From Choristoneura fumiferana (Eukaryota; Arthropoda; Insecta; Lepidoptera; Tortricidae): a DNA stretch of 64,000 bases. The notes under the pieces are model-generated. The model was not told the DNA's origin. It did no database searches and was given only the letters and a program-made list of their open reading frames with translations. The stretch lies in assembly GCF_025370935.1 (NCBI RefSeq), contig NC_133494.1, forward strand, positions 17,350,690 through 17,414,689, in the 5' to 3' direction. The position numbers and the translations under genes were made by a program. The stretch's first letter is position 1, and every line of letters begins with the position of its first letter. This document shows, one piece after another, positions 55,901 through 64,000 of the stretch.

Positions 55901-57524
55901 GAGATAAAGGAGGGTCTACGGTCCTCTAACTTTAGCAGAGCCTTGATCGACTGATTAGCGCTAACAGACGTTTATGAATCATGTTTTTTAGCATCGGGCC
56001 TTCAAGGAGCCTTCAAGGAGGCTCTAACTTTTTATGAATAAGGCTGTTAGAGTTTCATCACTTTATTTGGTTTAATTTTATTTGACGGATAAATGTGATG
56101 CCGTCTCAGTTTGTTTTGTTCCAATAGACGGAGACGGCATCACATTTATCCGTCAAATAAACAGGTGAAACAGCCCTAAAATCAAATCATCATTTTTTTA
56201 CATGTTTTTTTTAATCGACGATCGAAAAAAAGACCTATTATTATTAGTCAGTGTACGTACGGCGTGTGTTCGGTGCGCGGGCGCAGGATGGCGGCGGCGG
56301 AGAGCGCGCGCGCAGCCAGCCGCCGCCGCACCAGGAACCCCATGCGCAGCAGCGACACCACCGCCAGCGCCGCGCATCTGCAACGACACCACACTCTTAG
56401 CACCTCCACACTTCATCACCCTCATCCTGCATCCCAATGCTGAGCACAGGTTTCGAAAATACAAACTGAGACATGGATGCACAGAAAAACCAGAAAAAGG
56501 GACCAGCTAGTGCTCCAGTGGCCAACTAGGAATCGAACCCAGGTCCTCAGCTTTCCGTGCTGCGTGCTATAACCCCTACACCACTGCTGGACAGGAATCT
56601 AGACACGAATTTTTCCTATGCATACATATCTCAGGTTGCTTATTTCTACTTTGCTACTTAAGCAGCAGCACTAGCGACATCTATGTGACGTCGACAGAGC
56701 ACAGGTTTCACAACTGAAGGGCTTGTGCGGTAGTTTCCAGCTCAGCGCGGACTGGGAACTACACACAAACCGTTGAATTGCTACAGTCAGTCCTCATGAT
56801 GTTTTCCTTTACCGTAGAGCTCGTGGTAAATCTGAAAGTTCGCACGTGTGTTTTGAAAAACTCATAGGTTTGAACCCAGAATGGTTATTTTGAGGACAGT
56901 TAGCTGTTACGGGTTACTGACATATTGCTACCATCATGTCAGCCGTAAAACGTCCACTGCTGGACATAGGCCTGCCCAAGGCTCTCCACTCAGACCGGTC
57001 TCGTGCTTTCCGCATCCACCGCGATCCGAGATCTTAACCAAGTCGTCGCTCCATCTCGTTGGAGGACTACCGACAGCTCGTCTCCCGCCGTTGTTTACGA
57101 AAATAATATGATTACTATTAGTGTTACTATTCTACGGATATTCTAAAAAGCACTCCTCACAAACCCTCCAGCACTCACTTGAACCTGTTCTTTCCGGTTT
57201 CTCTTTGGCCTCGGGCAGCAGACTGCTCTCCAGCTGTTTACCCGGCCAGCCTGCGCTGCAGATAATACTTCTGCCACACTAGCGCCTTGCGGCATTTGAG
57301 AAGCAAACCTGTCCCTAGTCTTATACAAAGAGCACTCCTCACAAAACCCGCAGCACTCACTTGAACCTCTTCTTCCCGGTGGGTCTTGCCGGCTCCCTGG
57401 CCTCGGCAGTAGACTCTTCTCCAGCTGAGCGTACCCAGCAGCACGCGCTGCAGATAACGTTCTGCCACACCAGCGCCTTGCGACAGCTCTCCAGCTTCAG
57501 GCAGCGGTTGTGGAGATACCGGAT
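52907..57524 (-). CDS. Plp: Pericentrin-like protein, C-terminal PACT domain exons
   Basis: Pericentrin/AKAP9-type proteins organise pericentriolar material; the C-terminal PACT domain targets them to centrioles and binds calmodulin. Exons in transcription order: 57524-57361, 56377-56261, 55028-54908, 53003-52907 (stop at 52909-52907). Exon A reads RYLHNRCLKLESCRKALVWQ, aligning with the RYLRAES.RKAL.YQK core of PACT; then GKKRFK joins CAALAVVSLLRMGFLVRRR, matching the RFR.AV.V...L..RFLVKKW helix. The last exon (SASAYLNKLGVVSRCLNQAM) matches the closing helix. After WQ the reading looks shifted for about 30 residues, as if three single bases were missing, and then recovers. The 54908 exon ends in phase 0 but the last exon needs one base to complete a codon, so a small exon or an indel is missing. 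N-terminal exons, expected to be very long, are not seen up to 64000. Confidence 0.78.
53048..53098 (-). repeat. LINE 3' tail, reverse
   Basis: TCAGTAATAGGCCGCAATG is the reverse of the tail at 17670-17720. Confidence 0.5.
53140..53420. mobile_element. Foldback element
   Basis: CTTATGCAAAATATGCGTGT, CATGCAGTTCCTCCACCTCC at the left mirror GGAGGAACTGCATGAACACG and CATATTTTGCATAAG at the right; arms are about 110 bp with a short loop. Confidence 0.8.
53760..53932. mobile_element. 173-bp TIR MITE
   Basis: GTACCATCAGCCAAATAAGT at the left mirrors ATATTTGGCTGATGGTAC at the right. A sister copy in the opposite orientation is at 60832-61002. Confidence 0.85.
54210..54317 (+). repeat. LINE 3' tail with (TACA)n end
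   Basis: AAAGGGATAAGTCCGCCTTT, TTTTGTACAATAAAGAG then TTTACATACATACATACATAG. The same tail as at 305-385. Confidence 0.65.
55356..56046 (-). mobile_element. 691-bp TIR element with TTA target duplication (Harbinger-like)
   Basis: Inverted relative of 9801-10487: CAGCCTTATTCATAAAAAAT at the left, TTTTTATGAATAAGGCTG at the right, TTA on both sides. Both copies share the whole interior (GGCCGCCACAAGTTTGAAC and its complement). It lies in the intron before the PACT-gene exon at 55028. It may have landed inside a small hairpin MITE whose remainder is 56047-56177. Confidence 0.8.
56047..56177. mobile_element. Hairpin MITE remnant, relative of 3515-3655
   Basis: ATTTGACGGATAAATGTGAT, GCCGTCTC at the left mirror GAGACGGCATCACATTTATC, CGTCAAAT at the right, then GGTGAAACAGCCCTAA. 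Its outer left end may be the GCCCCTGTTTCCACTC at 55337-55352, on the other side of the 691-bp element. Confidence 0.6.
56456..56625 (-). mobile_element. tRNA-like repeat, family C
   Basis: The minus strand reads GTGTAGGGGTTATAGCACGC, GGGTTCGATTCC and CTTTTTCTGGTTTTTCTGTG. It lies in the intron between the PACT exons. Confidence 0.7.
56700..57090. repeat. Worn SINE A and RTE-like LINE end
   Basis: 56700-56880: degenerate family A SINE body (ATGATGTTTTCCTTTACCGT, AGCTCGTGGTAAATCTGAAA). 56935-57085: RTE-like LINE 3' end in reverse (ATCATGTCAGCCGTAAAACG, CGCTCCATCTCGTTGGAG). Confidence 0.6.
57179..57330 (-). pseudogene. Second, degenerate copy of the PACT exon
   Basis: Copy spaced 191 bp downstream of the exon at 57361-57524: CRKALVWQKYYLQRRLAG then a TAA, later QLESSLLPEAKEKPE in another frame, ending TTCAA and GTGAGTGCTG. 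The following intron bases (TTTGTGAGGAGTGCT) are also duplicated. In one stretch it keeps the PACT frame better than the first copy, so neither copy is clean. Confidence 0.75.
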
Positions 57525-58280
57525 CTGGACACACGATACGATAAATTACAACTTGGTTTATGACAATGCGGGTATGGCGGTTGGTTGATGCCCATTGGTC
57601 AACATAGAATTAATAATGCGAGGAATAAAATGATAAGCAAGCTCAAGCGCGAGGCATGGCTAAAAATATGTATTTAGTGTGTTTTTTCCCGGCTCAATGT
57701 GCAACGAAGAAAAAATATAAATTTAGTAAAATCTATGAAAACACAAAAATACAAGTGTATAAGAATATGAACTTTAAAGTGGACTTATTGCCTTTCAAGC
57801 AGAGATGCCCGGATTCGAACCCACGATCCCCTGCTTGAGAGGGCATAGGTCAAACGACTAGGCCACCACGGTTGTATATTATCCTATCAGTGGTAACATC
57901 GCCCTATTAATATTAATAATGTCTATGCTTACACCAATGGTAACCCATATAATCAGTTCAGGTCAGTTTAAGCCTTAAATCGAGATTTAAAAATGCCTAC
58001 AAGACGTCCTAAGTGATTGTTGTAATAAATAAGTTTTGCTAAAAGAATAAACACAGTTGTATATACAAGAGATGTAGCAACAAACCTATCGTTCAAACCT
58101 TGTCAGAAAACTCGAAACCTTCATCAATTTCAAACAAATTAAAAATAGAATCGCTTTGATAGATGTCTGTCACTCGCGCCAATGTGACTCAGCTTTTTAC
58201 TTTTTAATTTATATTTATTTTATTATTTTTACATAAATAAATAGCCGTTTATGATGAGCGAGGAATAGGAGACCGGTGAA
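57525..58280. other. Gap between the PACT exon and the next gene
   Basis: It holds a family A SINE head (57807-57873, minus; CTAGTCGTTTGACC, GGTTCGAATCC). No further pericentrin exon is seen. It contains the presumed promoter of the plus-strand gene at 58281 but no recognised motif. Confidence 0.5.
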
Positions 58281-61200
58281 ATGGAGCCCAAAACCGAGTT
58301 ACCCATCAAGCTGCCCGATATGGTGTAAGTAACTTGATATTTATAGCAGACACCAGTACATTTTTCGCGCAAAAATCAACGGTGTTCCAACCTATGTTAT
58401 CTCTAATTAAGAATGCTTTTTGTTTCGGGAACAGCTAGTGTTTTTAAACGATTATAACGTTAAATATATCTGTGTATGGCTCATACTCATAATGACTTAG
58501 CGTGCATGCACCGACACTTTTCCGGCGATCAAAGGACCCGGACCTAAAGTATGGAAAATGTGGTTATAGATTTCAAAGTCCTGGACAAGTCTCTAAAAAA
58601 CTAAACTAAATTCTGAAAGGGATCCGGAAACAGAGGCACCCTTAGAGACTTTGTTCAGGGCTTTGAAATCTATAACACATCAAAATCTCAGGGTATTTAA
58701 CTGAAACCATATTTTTATACTTTAGGTCTGGGGTCCTTTCGCCGGATGCATCGCAGTCTCCCCTCAGCGCGACGGATAGCGATCCGGCGTAAGAAAGAGC
58801 ATCTATCCCAGTTTTCAACTCCGACTGCAGTTCATGGAGGCTATGGCCAACAGTGGACGTCTTACGGCTGTTTTGATGATGATGATGATGTGATGATGAT
58901 GATGAAACAACGGACAAGCGGCCTTACAGCTATTATAAGTAGTATGTATGTTCCAGAATGTGCGGGGACCACCCCTCGCTGACTAAGACGGAGCTGAACG
59001 CAAAGGAGCCAAAGACGAGAAAGATAGCTCCACGTCCTACTCGAAGCTGTCGCCGCAGGTATGCCTTTATTTTAACCTTTAATTTCCGTATTAGCGATCC
59101 CTTCAAATAGCGAACCTACTGTATTAAAAATAAAGTTGTGTTAAATATTTGCGATGTATAGATATCATTTAATAATATTGTAAATCTGTCTAAAAAAATA
59201 TACCTTGCCGGATTCTTCTCAACAGAGGTTTTTCCGAACCGGTGGTAGATTGTTTTTGACATTCATAAGTGATTGTTATAGCCTAAATTGAATAAAGATA
59301 TTTGACTTTGACTTTGACTAACCCCCGACGGAAAAAGAAAGGTGTTATTATGTCTGTCTGTGGCATCGTAGCTCTCAAACCGACGACCGGATGGCCAAGT
59401 GGTTAGACCTGACTACAAAGCTTGAGGCCCCGGGCTCGATTCCCGGCCGGGGCAGATATTTGTATGAATAATACGTATGTTGTTCTCGGGTCTTGAATGT
59501 TTAATATATATTTAAGTATGTATTTATCTATATGGATAAGTATGTTTATCCGTAGCCTAGTACCCATAGTACAAGCTTTGCTTAGTTTAGGTCAATTGGT
59601 TTCAAGCGTCCCATGATATTTATTTATTTAAATCGCTTCAACTGTTTCTGAGAATTGAACTTTGAAATGATGTCGAGTATTTTTCAAGTTTACTGTAGTT
59701 ATGGCCGATATGATGAGAAGGGATAAAAGAGTTTACACTCAAAACGACATCAAAAACGAAGACGTTCAAAAATCCCTAATTTGTTTTTTATTGTATGTCT
59801 CTTTTGTGTGTTTTATGTCTTTTGTGTTTGTGCGCAATGGTTTTTACTGTAATATTGTAATTTTTCATTGACAAATAAATATCGGGTGTAGGTAATGACC
59901 AAGAAAAAGTTCCAACACGATCTTTTATACCAAAATAACACCGAACGTGAAACGAAGTGTTGAACCGACCAAATATTGCTGTCTCTTCGTTGTCGTTATA
60001 AACGGTTTTGACTGAGGTTGGGTTACTGCTGAGCTGGTACGATAAGAAGTCATAAAAGAGTCTAGTTGTTTGTTTTGCTTGCAGTCGTCCCGCACGGAGC
60101 GTCCCGCGCGGGGGCCGGGGCGGGAGCGGGGGCGGCGCGGGGCGCGGCTCGGAGCCCGCGCTAGCGGAGCCGCCGCGGACGGACGCGCGCCGCCGCCCCG
60201 ACGCGCCCGGGAACGGCGCGCTCGTGCAAGGTAAGCATCGACTTCGCGCGATCGTTTAACTACGGCAAGGGCTACTACGAAACTCGAAGCTCGAAGTTCG
60301 TGTTGTGCGGTCCCTCTGACACTTATGCTATTCAATACGAGAGCGAGAGGGACGGTACGATACGAACTTCGAGTTTCGAGTTTCGTAGTAGCCCTGCTGT
60401 GTTAGGCTGCGGCTACACTGAGGCGGAGACTAGCGGAGCGGAGAGACGTGTAGGAATCGACCAATCATATTAGTTGAATCCACATCTTGTCTCCGCCTCA
60501 TTATCAGACGTGTAGGGATTGGTCGATCCCTACACGTCTCCTCTCCGCTCCGCTCGTCTCCGCCGCAGTGGAGCCGCCGCCTTAAGCTGGGTCGCCAGTG
60601 AGCGAGTCGCCTCGCGCGGCAAAGTAAACACCTGGCTTTATGTTCGTGCTGTCGCGCGCGGCGGCACGGTATCCATAGCGCGGTTACTGCGCGAACCAAT
60701 GTTCGATGGTTTACCACGCGCAGTCGATACACAGCTTTAAAAGCTAACGTTTTTGCTTTGCTAACAATTTTTATTTTCTACTGGTCTGCTTGTATCAGTA
60801 CTATGTTCGATTCGAAGACTCTTTATTGTAGGTACCATCAGCCAAATATGTGATCTACCACCCTAAAGTTGATAATCGTTTGCATGTCACAAAAGAATTC
60901 CAATAGACGTGTCTGTCAACTTGAAAGTTCGACTTTAGCGACATATTCATTTGATAGGAACTTGTTTAAAAATTGGTAGACCACTTATTTGGCTGATGGT
61001 ACACCAGAAATAGTAAGCGATACAGAAAACAAAAAATAATTTTAATTATTTAATGAGTATTTTGTGTTAAATTTGTGATTAACAACACAATATATATTGT
61101 TATTTGAAATAAATTGAAGTAATAATTGAAACAGCGGGATTGCTTAGTGGTTTCTTAGAGAACTTGGCTACCAACGATACACCCTCAGTAATTGATAACG

Positions 61201-62211
61201 GATCGATCACAATCATAATTAAGTATTCATCATTCATTAACCTACAATATTTCACAGCACCACAATGTTTGTTTGAACACCCCTGTGAAGGTTTTTCATC
61301 TCAGCTTTAAAAAAACTGCCGTGCCGTAAAGCAGCAGTGCTTGCACTGTTGTGTTTCGGCGTGGAAAGTAAGACAGCCGGTGAAATCACTGACACTTGAG
61401 GTATCCCATCTTAGGCCTCTAGGTTGGCAACGCATCTGCAATCCCCTGGTGCTGCAGGTGTCTATGGGCGGTGGTGATCTCTTACCATCAGGAGACCTAC
61501 TTGCTCGTTTGCCATCCAGTCGCATAAAAAAAAACTAGCTGTTGTCCATGACTCCCTTTGCGTAGAATTTACCGCTATTCCGCAAAAACTATGCAATTAA
61601 CCTATGTCCTTGCTCGGGACTCGAAACTGTATTTATAACACATTTCATTTAAATCGGATCAGCGGTTTGAGCGTTAAAAGATAACAGACGGATAAACACA
61701 CTTTCGCATTTTTTATATTAGTATGGATGTAGTCTTGCCTCGCAGTACAGTTTAAACATCGACTAACGCATGGAAATATTTATCAACTTCAACTTAAAAT
61801 CTTGAAATACATTTACAGGCGTGTTCAGGCGTCAATCAACATTTTCTTGTTGTTTATTCTGTCCCGTTGTCCAAGAGGCTAAAAAAACTGCTTTGATATA
61901 TGCGATCCTAATCGGAATATCAGAATGCCACTGCCAGATTACTGTATTGTCATCACATCAGACAAAAAAAAACGTAAGTATGCCAAATTTCATTTCAATC
62001 TGACCATTGGAAGTGGTTCAAATTTAAGTCGCAAGATTTGACCCGTCATTGCAAGTTAAATATATAACTAAGGCCACGCCTGTGTTGCAGCGGCGCTGGG
62101 CAGCTTCCGCTGGCCGCCGTACCTGCTGGCGGTGTGGGTGCTGGTGCTGGTGCTGACGCACGCGCTGCACTGCCTCGTCAGCGTGCTGGAGCGCGCGCTG
62201 CCCCGCCTCCG
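58281..62211 (+). CDS. Unrecognised single-pass membrane protein, first five exons
   Basis: Exons 58281-58324, 58726-58788, 58957-59058, 60085-60230, 62091-62211; GT-AG throughout and phases agree, 476 nt (158 residues), continuing beyond the window. It starts MEPKTELPIKLPDMV, is Ser/Pro-rich in exon 2, becomes Arg/Gly/Pro-rich and disordered in exons 3-4, and exon 5 gives one strong membrane segment (WPPYLLAVWVLVLVLTHAL) followed by HCLVSVLERALPRLR. There is no signal peptide, so a type II or tail-side ER/nuclear-envelope topology is possible. Codon use in exons 4-5 is strongly GC3, as in the other exons here. I do not recognise the family. Exon 3 could also be read in another frame from an inner AG, but that does not join exons 1-2 and 5. 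Confidence 0.55.
58785..58915 (+). repeat. RTE-like LINE 3' scrap with GAT tail
   Basis: GGAGGCTATGGCCAACAGTG, GACGTCTTACGGCTG then GATGATGATGATGATG. It sits between exons 2 and 3 of the membrane-protein gene. Confidence 0.65.
59200..59325 (+). repeat. LINE 3' tail
   Basis: GGATTCTTCTCAACAGAGGT, CATAAGTGATTGTTATAGCC, GAATAAAGATATTTGACTTTG. Forward copy of the tail at 42000. Confidence 0.65.
59391..59630 (+). mobile_element. tRNA-derived SINE, family B
   Basis: GACCGGATGGCCAAGTGG (A-box), GGCTCGATTCCCGGCC (B-box), GGGCAGATATTTGTATGAAT and the ATTTATTTATTTA tail. Confidence 0.85.
60262..60592. mobile_element. Two adjacent hairpin MITEs
   Basis: 60262-60395: GGGCTACTACGAAACTCGAA mirrors TTCGAGTTTCGTAGTAGCCC. 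60410-60592: GCTACACTGAGGCGGAGAC and GACGTGTAGGAATCGACCAA mirror TTGGTCGATCCCTACACGTC and GTCTCCGCCGCAGTGGAGCC. Both follow exon 4 of the membrane-protein gene. Confidence 0.7.
60832..61002. mobile_element. 171-bp TIR MITE, sister of 53760-53932
   Basis: GTACCATCAGCCAAATATGT at the left mirrors ACTTATTTGGCTGATGGTAC; the interior GATAATCGTTTGCATGTC and TTCATTTGATAGGAACTTG match the sister in reverse. Confidence 0.85.
61325..61532 (-). repeat. Dispersed repeat family D
   Basis: GCAGCAGTGCTTGCACTGTT, GGCCTCTAGGTTGGCAACGC, CCATCAGGAGACCTAC. The 3' part is followed by an A-run. Confidence 0.7.
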
Positions 62212-62494
62212 GTCAGTCCTTAGCCTTACTTTTTAACTTACCCTATGACCGCGATGAGTAATGGTTCATGAATCAAATTTATGGAGTAAATATCAAAGTC
62301 AAATTGTATATGAAATTAAATAAGATATCTTTCAATTTAACGCACATCGCAGTCTTATAAACCGATAATATTCAATTAAGGCAGAATAATTCTGTCACCT
62401 GTTTCATTATAAGATCGAGCAGAGACTTTCAAATCTAGTAATACATATTTATGAGTATGTAAAGACTTTTTTTTATCTTTCTTCTTCTTCTTTT

Positions 62495-64000
62495 TCAACC
62501 TTTCACCACCCAATGCTGAGTGTAGGTCTCTTCCAATGCACGCCATTCTTCCCGGTTTTGCGCCTTTCGCATCCAGTCCTTACCGGCCACTCTAACAAGG
62601 TCGTCGGTCCAACGCATCGGTTGCCTGCCTACATTTCTATGCCCTACTCTAGGCCTCCACTCAAGCACCCGACTACCCCACCTGTTGTCCTGTCTACGGC
62701 ATATATGGCCCGCCCACTTCCATTTTCTGCTGGCGATCACACGAGCTATGTCGACCAATTTCGTTCTCTTCCGGATCTCTGTGTTCCTGATTCGATCACG
62801 TAGAGAGATACCTAACATAGCCCGTTCCATGGCTCTTTGGGTGACTTGGAGCTTGTGTAGCACCTGCTTTGTCAGCGTCCATGACTCGGCTCCGTAGACC
62901 ATGACTGGTAGGACGCATTGTTCAAAGGTCCGACGCTTGAGGTTAATGGGGATACTTGTGCTCTTGAACACTTCGGACAGTTTGCCAAAAGCACCCCAGC
63001 CTAGGCGGATGCGGCGCTCAATCTCACTATTTTGTCCGAATTTGGCAAGGTTCAAGGTTTGTCCCAAGTAGACATATTCCTCAACTCTTTCTATCGCATG
63101 CCCATGCACAGTAATGTGATCTATATTGGAGTCGTTGTTGCACATTATTTTAGTCTTCGATGTGTTCATCTTTAGCCCAACCACCACTGATGCATCATAA
63201 AGCTCTCCGATCATAGCTGACAAGTCCTCCAGATCTTCCGCAAAAATGACTATGTCATCCGCAAATCGGAGATGAGTAAGGCGCTCACCATTGATGTTAA
63301 CACCTCTGTCTGACCAGTCAAGAAGCTTAAAGATGTCTTCCAAACATGATAGAAATAGTGTCCCCTTGCCTAACTCCTCTCTCGACCGGAACCGGCTCAG
63401 TGAGCTCGTGGAGTTTCACTTGAAGCGTTGCACTTTGGTAGACTGCTTTGATCGCTTCTACATATCTCGTGTCGACCTGGCATCTTTGCAGAGATTGTAT
63501 AACGGCCCAGTGTTCCACTGTATCAAACGCCTTTTCGTAATCTATAAAGGCTACTACCAAGGGTCGATTATATTCAGTACACTTTTCCACAACTTGCCTG
63601 ACAGTGTGAATATGATCAATAGTCGAAAAGCCACACCGAAAGCCTGCTTGTTCCACTGGCTGGGCAGAATCTAGTCTATTAGTCAAGCGTAGGGTGATCA
63701 CTTTGGTGAAAAGCTTATACACATGGCTTAGTAGAGAAATTGGTCGGTAGTTTTCAAGTTTGGTTATATCCCCTTTTTTATGTAGAAGTATCACAACCGC
63801 ATTCTTCCATGTATCTGGTACTACCCCCTCAAACAACACCTTATTGAAAAGTAATTTGAGTTGCTTTAACACAGGCTTTCCTCCGTACTTCAGGTATTCA
63901 TACGTTATCCTGTCCTTGCCTGGCGATTTTGCTGATTTCATGAGCTTGAGGGCATGCTTGATTTCATACAGACTTATCTCAGGCAAGTCCTCAGTTCTGT
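62495..64000 (-). pseudogene. RTE-like LINE reverse transcriptase, broken, 5' end off the window
   Basis: The minus strand encodes a non-LTR reverse transcriptase: SPGKDRITYEYLKYGG and RPISLLSHVYKLFTKV (fingers), AFIDYEKAFDTVEHWAV (motif A), GVRQGDTIS (motif B), LRFADDIVIFAEDLEDL (motif C, FADD), then the C-terminal IRLGWGAFGKL, VLPVMVYGAESW, RPMRWTDDLV-like region ending at the stop 62497-62495. Between GDTIS and EDIF the frame breaks (near 63330) and some residues of the usual motif are missing, so the element is inactive. A GAA/A-rich tail (62465-62495) marks the 3' end. The upstream endonuclease would be beyond 64000. The RTE-clade label rests on motif memory. Confidence 0.88.

Noticed and set aside
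57239..57534. Continuous 98-residue ORF as the true PACT frame
   Set aside because: It follows the frame only after the shifted stretch and reads through the donor; the family core is in the frame RYLHNRCLKLESCRKALVWQ.

Overview
This is a eukaryotic window. GC-rich exons bounded by GT/AG sites sit in AT-rich introns packed with SINEs, LINE ends, hairpin MITEs and one LTR element. The repeat types and the gene set fit an insect, most likely a moth or butterfly (Lepidoptera); the organism call is inference.

Layout. (1) 768-34554, minus strand: Sec31, the outer-coat subunit of COPII. 23 exons join in one frame for about 1,140 codons, from the start codon into the C-terminal SRA1-like helices; the last residues lie off the left edge. 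(2) 34555-35799: divergent intergenic region. (3) 35800-49009, plus strand: a complete 12-exon gene of 584 codons for a coiled-coil TPH-domain ciliary protein, closest in my reading to CFAP210/CCDC173. (4) 49010-52906: intergenic, repeats only. (5) 52907-57524, minus strand: the C-terminal exons of a pericentrin-like protein (Plp/AKAP9 type) carrying the PACT centrosome-targeting domain. (6) 58281-62211, plus strand: the first five exons of an unrecognised protein with a disordered basic N-terminus and one membrane segment; it runs on to the right. (7) 62495-64000, minus strand: a broken RTE-like LINE reverse transcriptase. The genes do not form one pathway, although two of them (ciliary TPH protein and pericentrin-like protein) act at microtubule organelles.

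Mobile DNA includes a decayed Tc1 transposon with a DD34E transposase (13043-14787), a miniature LTR retrotransposon (40961-44113) split by a nested TA-target element, a pair of 690-bp elements with 3-bp TWA target duplications, two tRNA-derived SINE families, a third tRNA-like repeat that forms foldbacks, and many hairpin MITEs.

The most unusual observation is recurrent: in all three recognised genes, the 3' part of an exon together with its 5' splice site and a short piece of intron has been copied in tandem. This is seen at Sec31 exons 7 (67 bp, five extra copies), 16 (138 bp, six units), 17 (175 bp) and 22 (133 bp, two extra), at ciliary-gene exon 9 (one whole-exon copy plus decayed edge copies) and at the PACT exon (191 bp). 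Some copies are old and diverged, which argues against pure assembly error, but fresh arrays still need read-level checks. I saw no CRISPR, no operon-like system and no convincing new multi-gene system.
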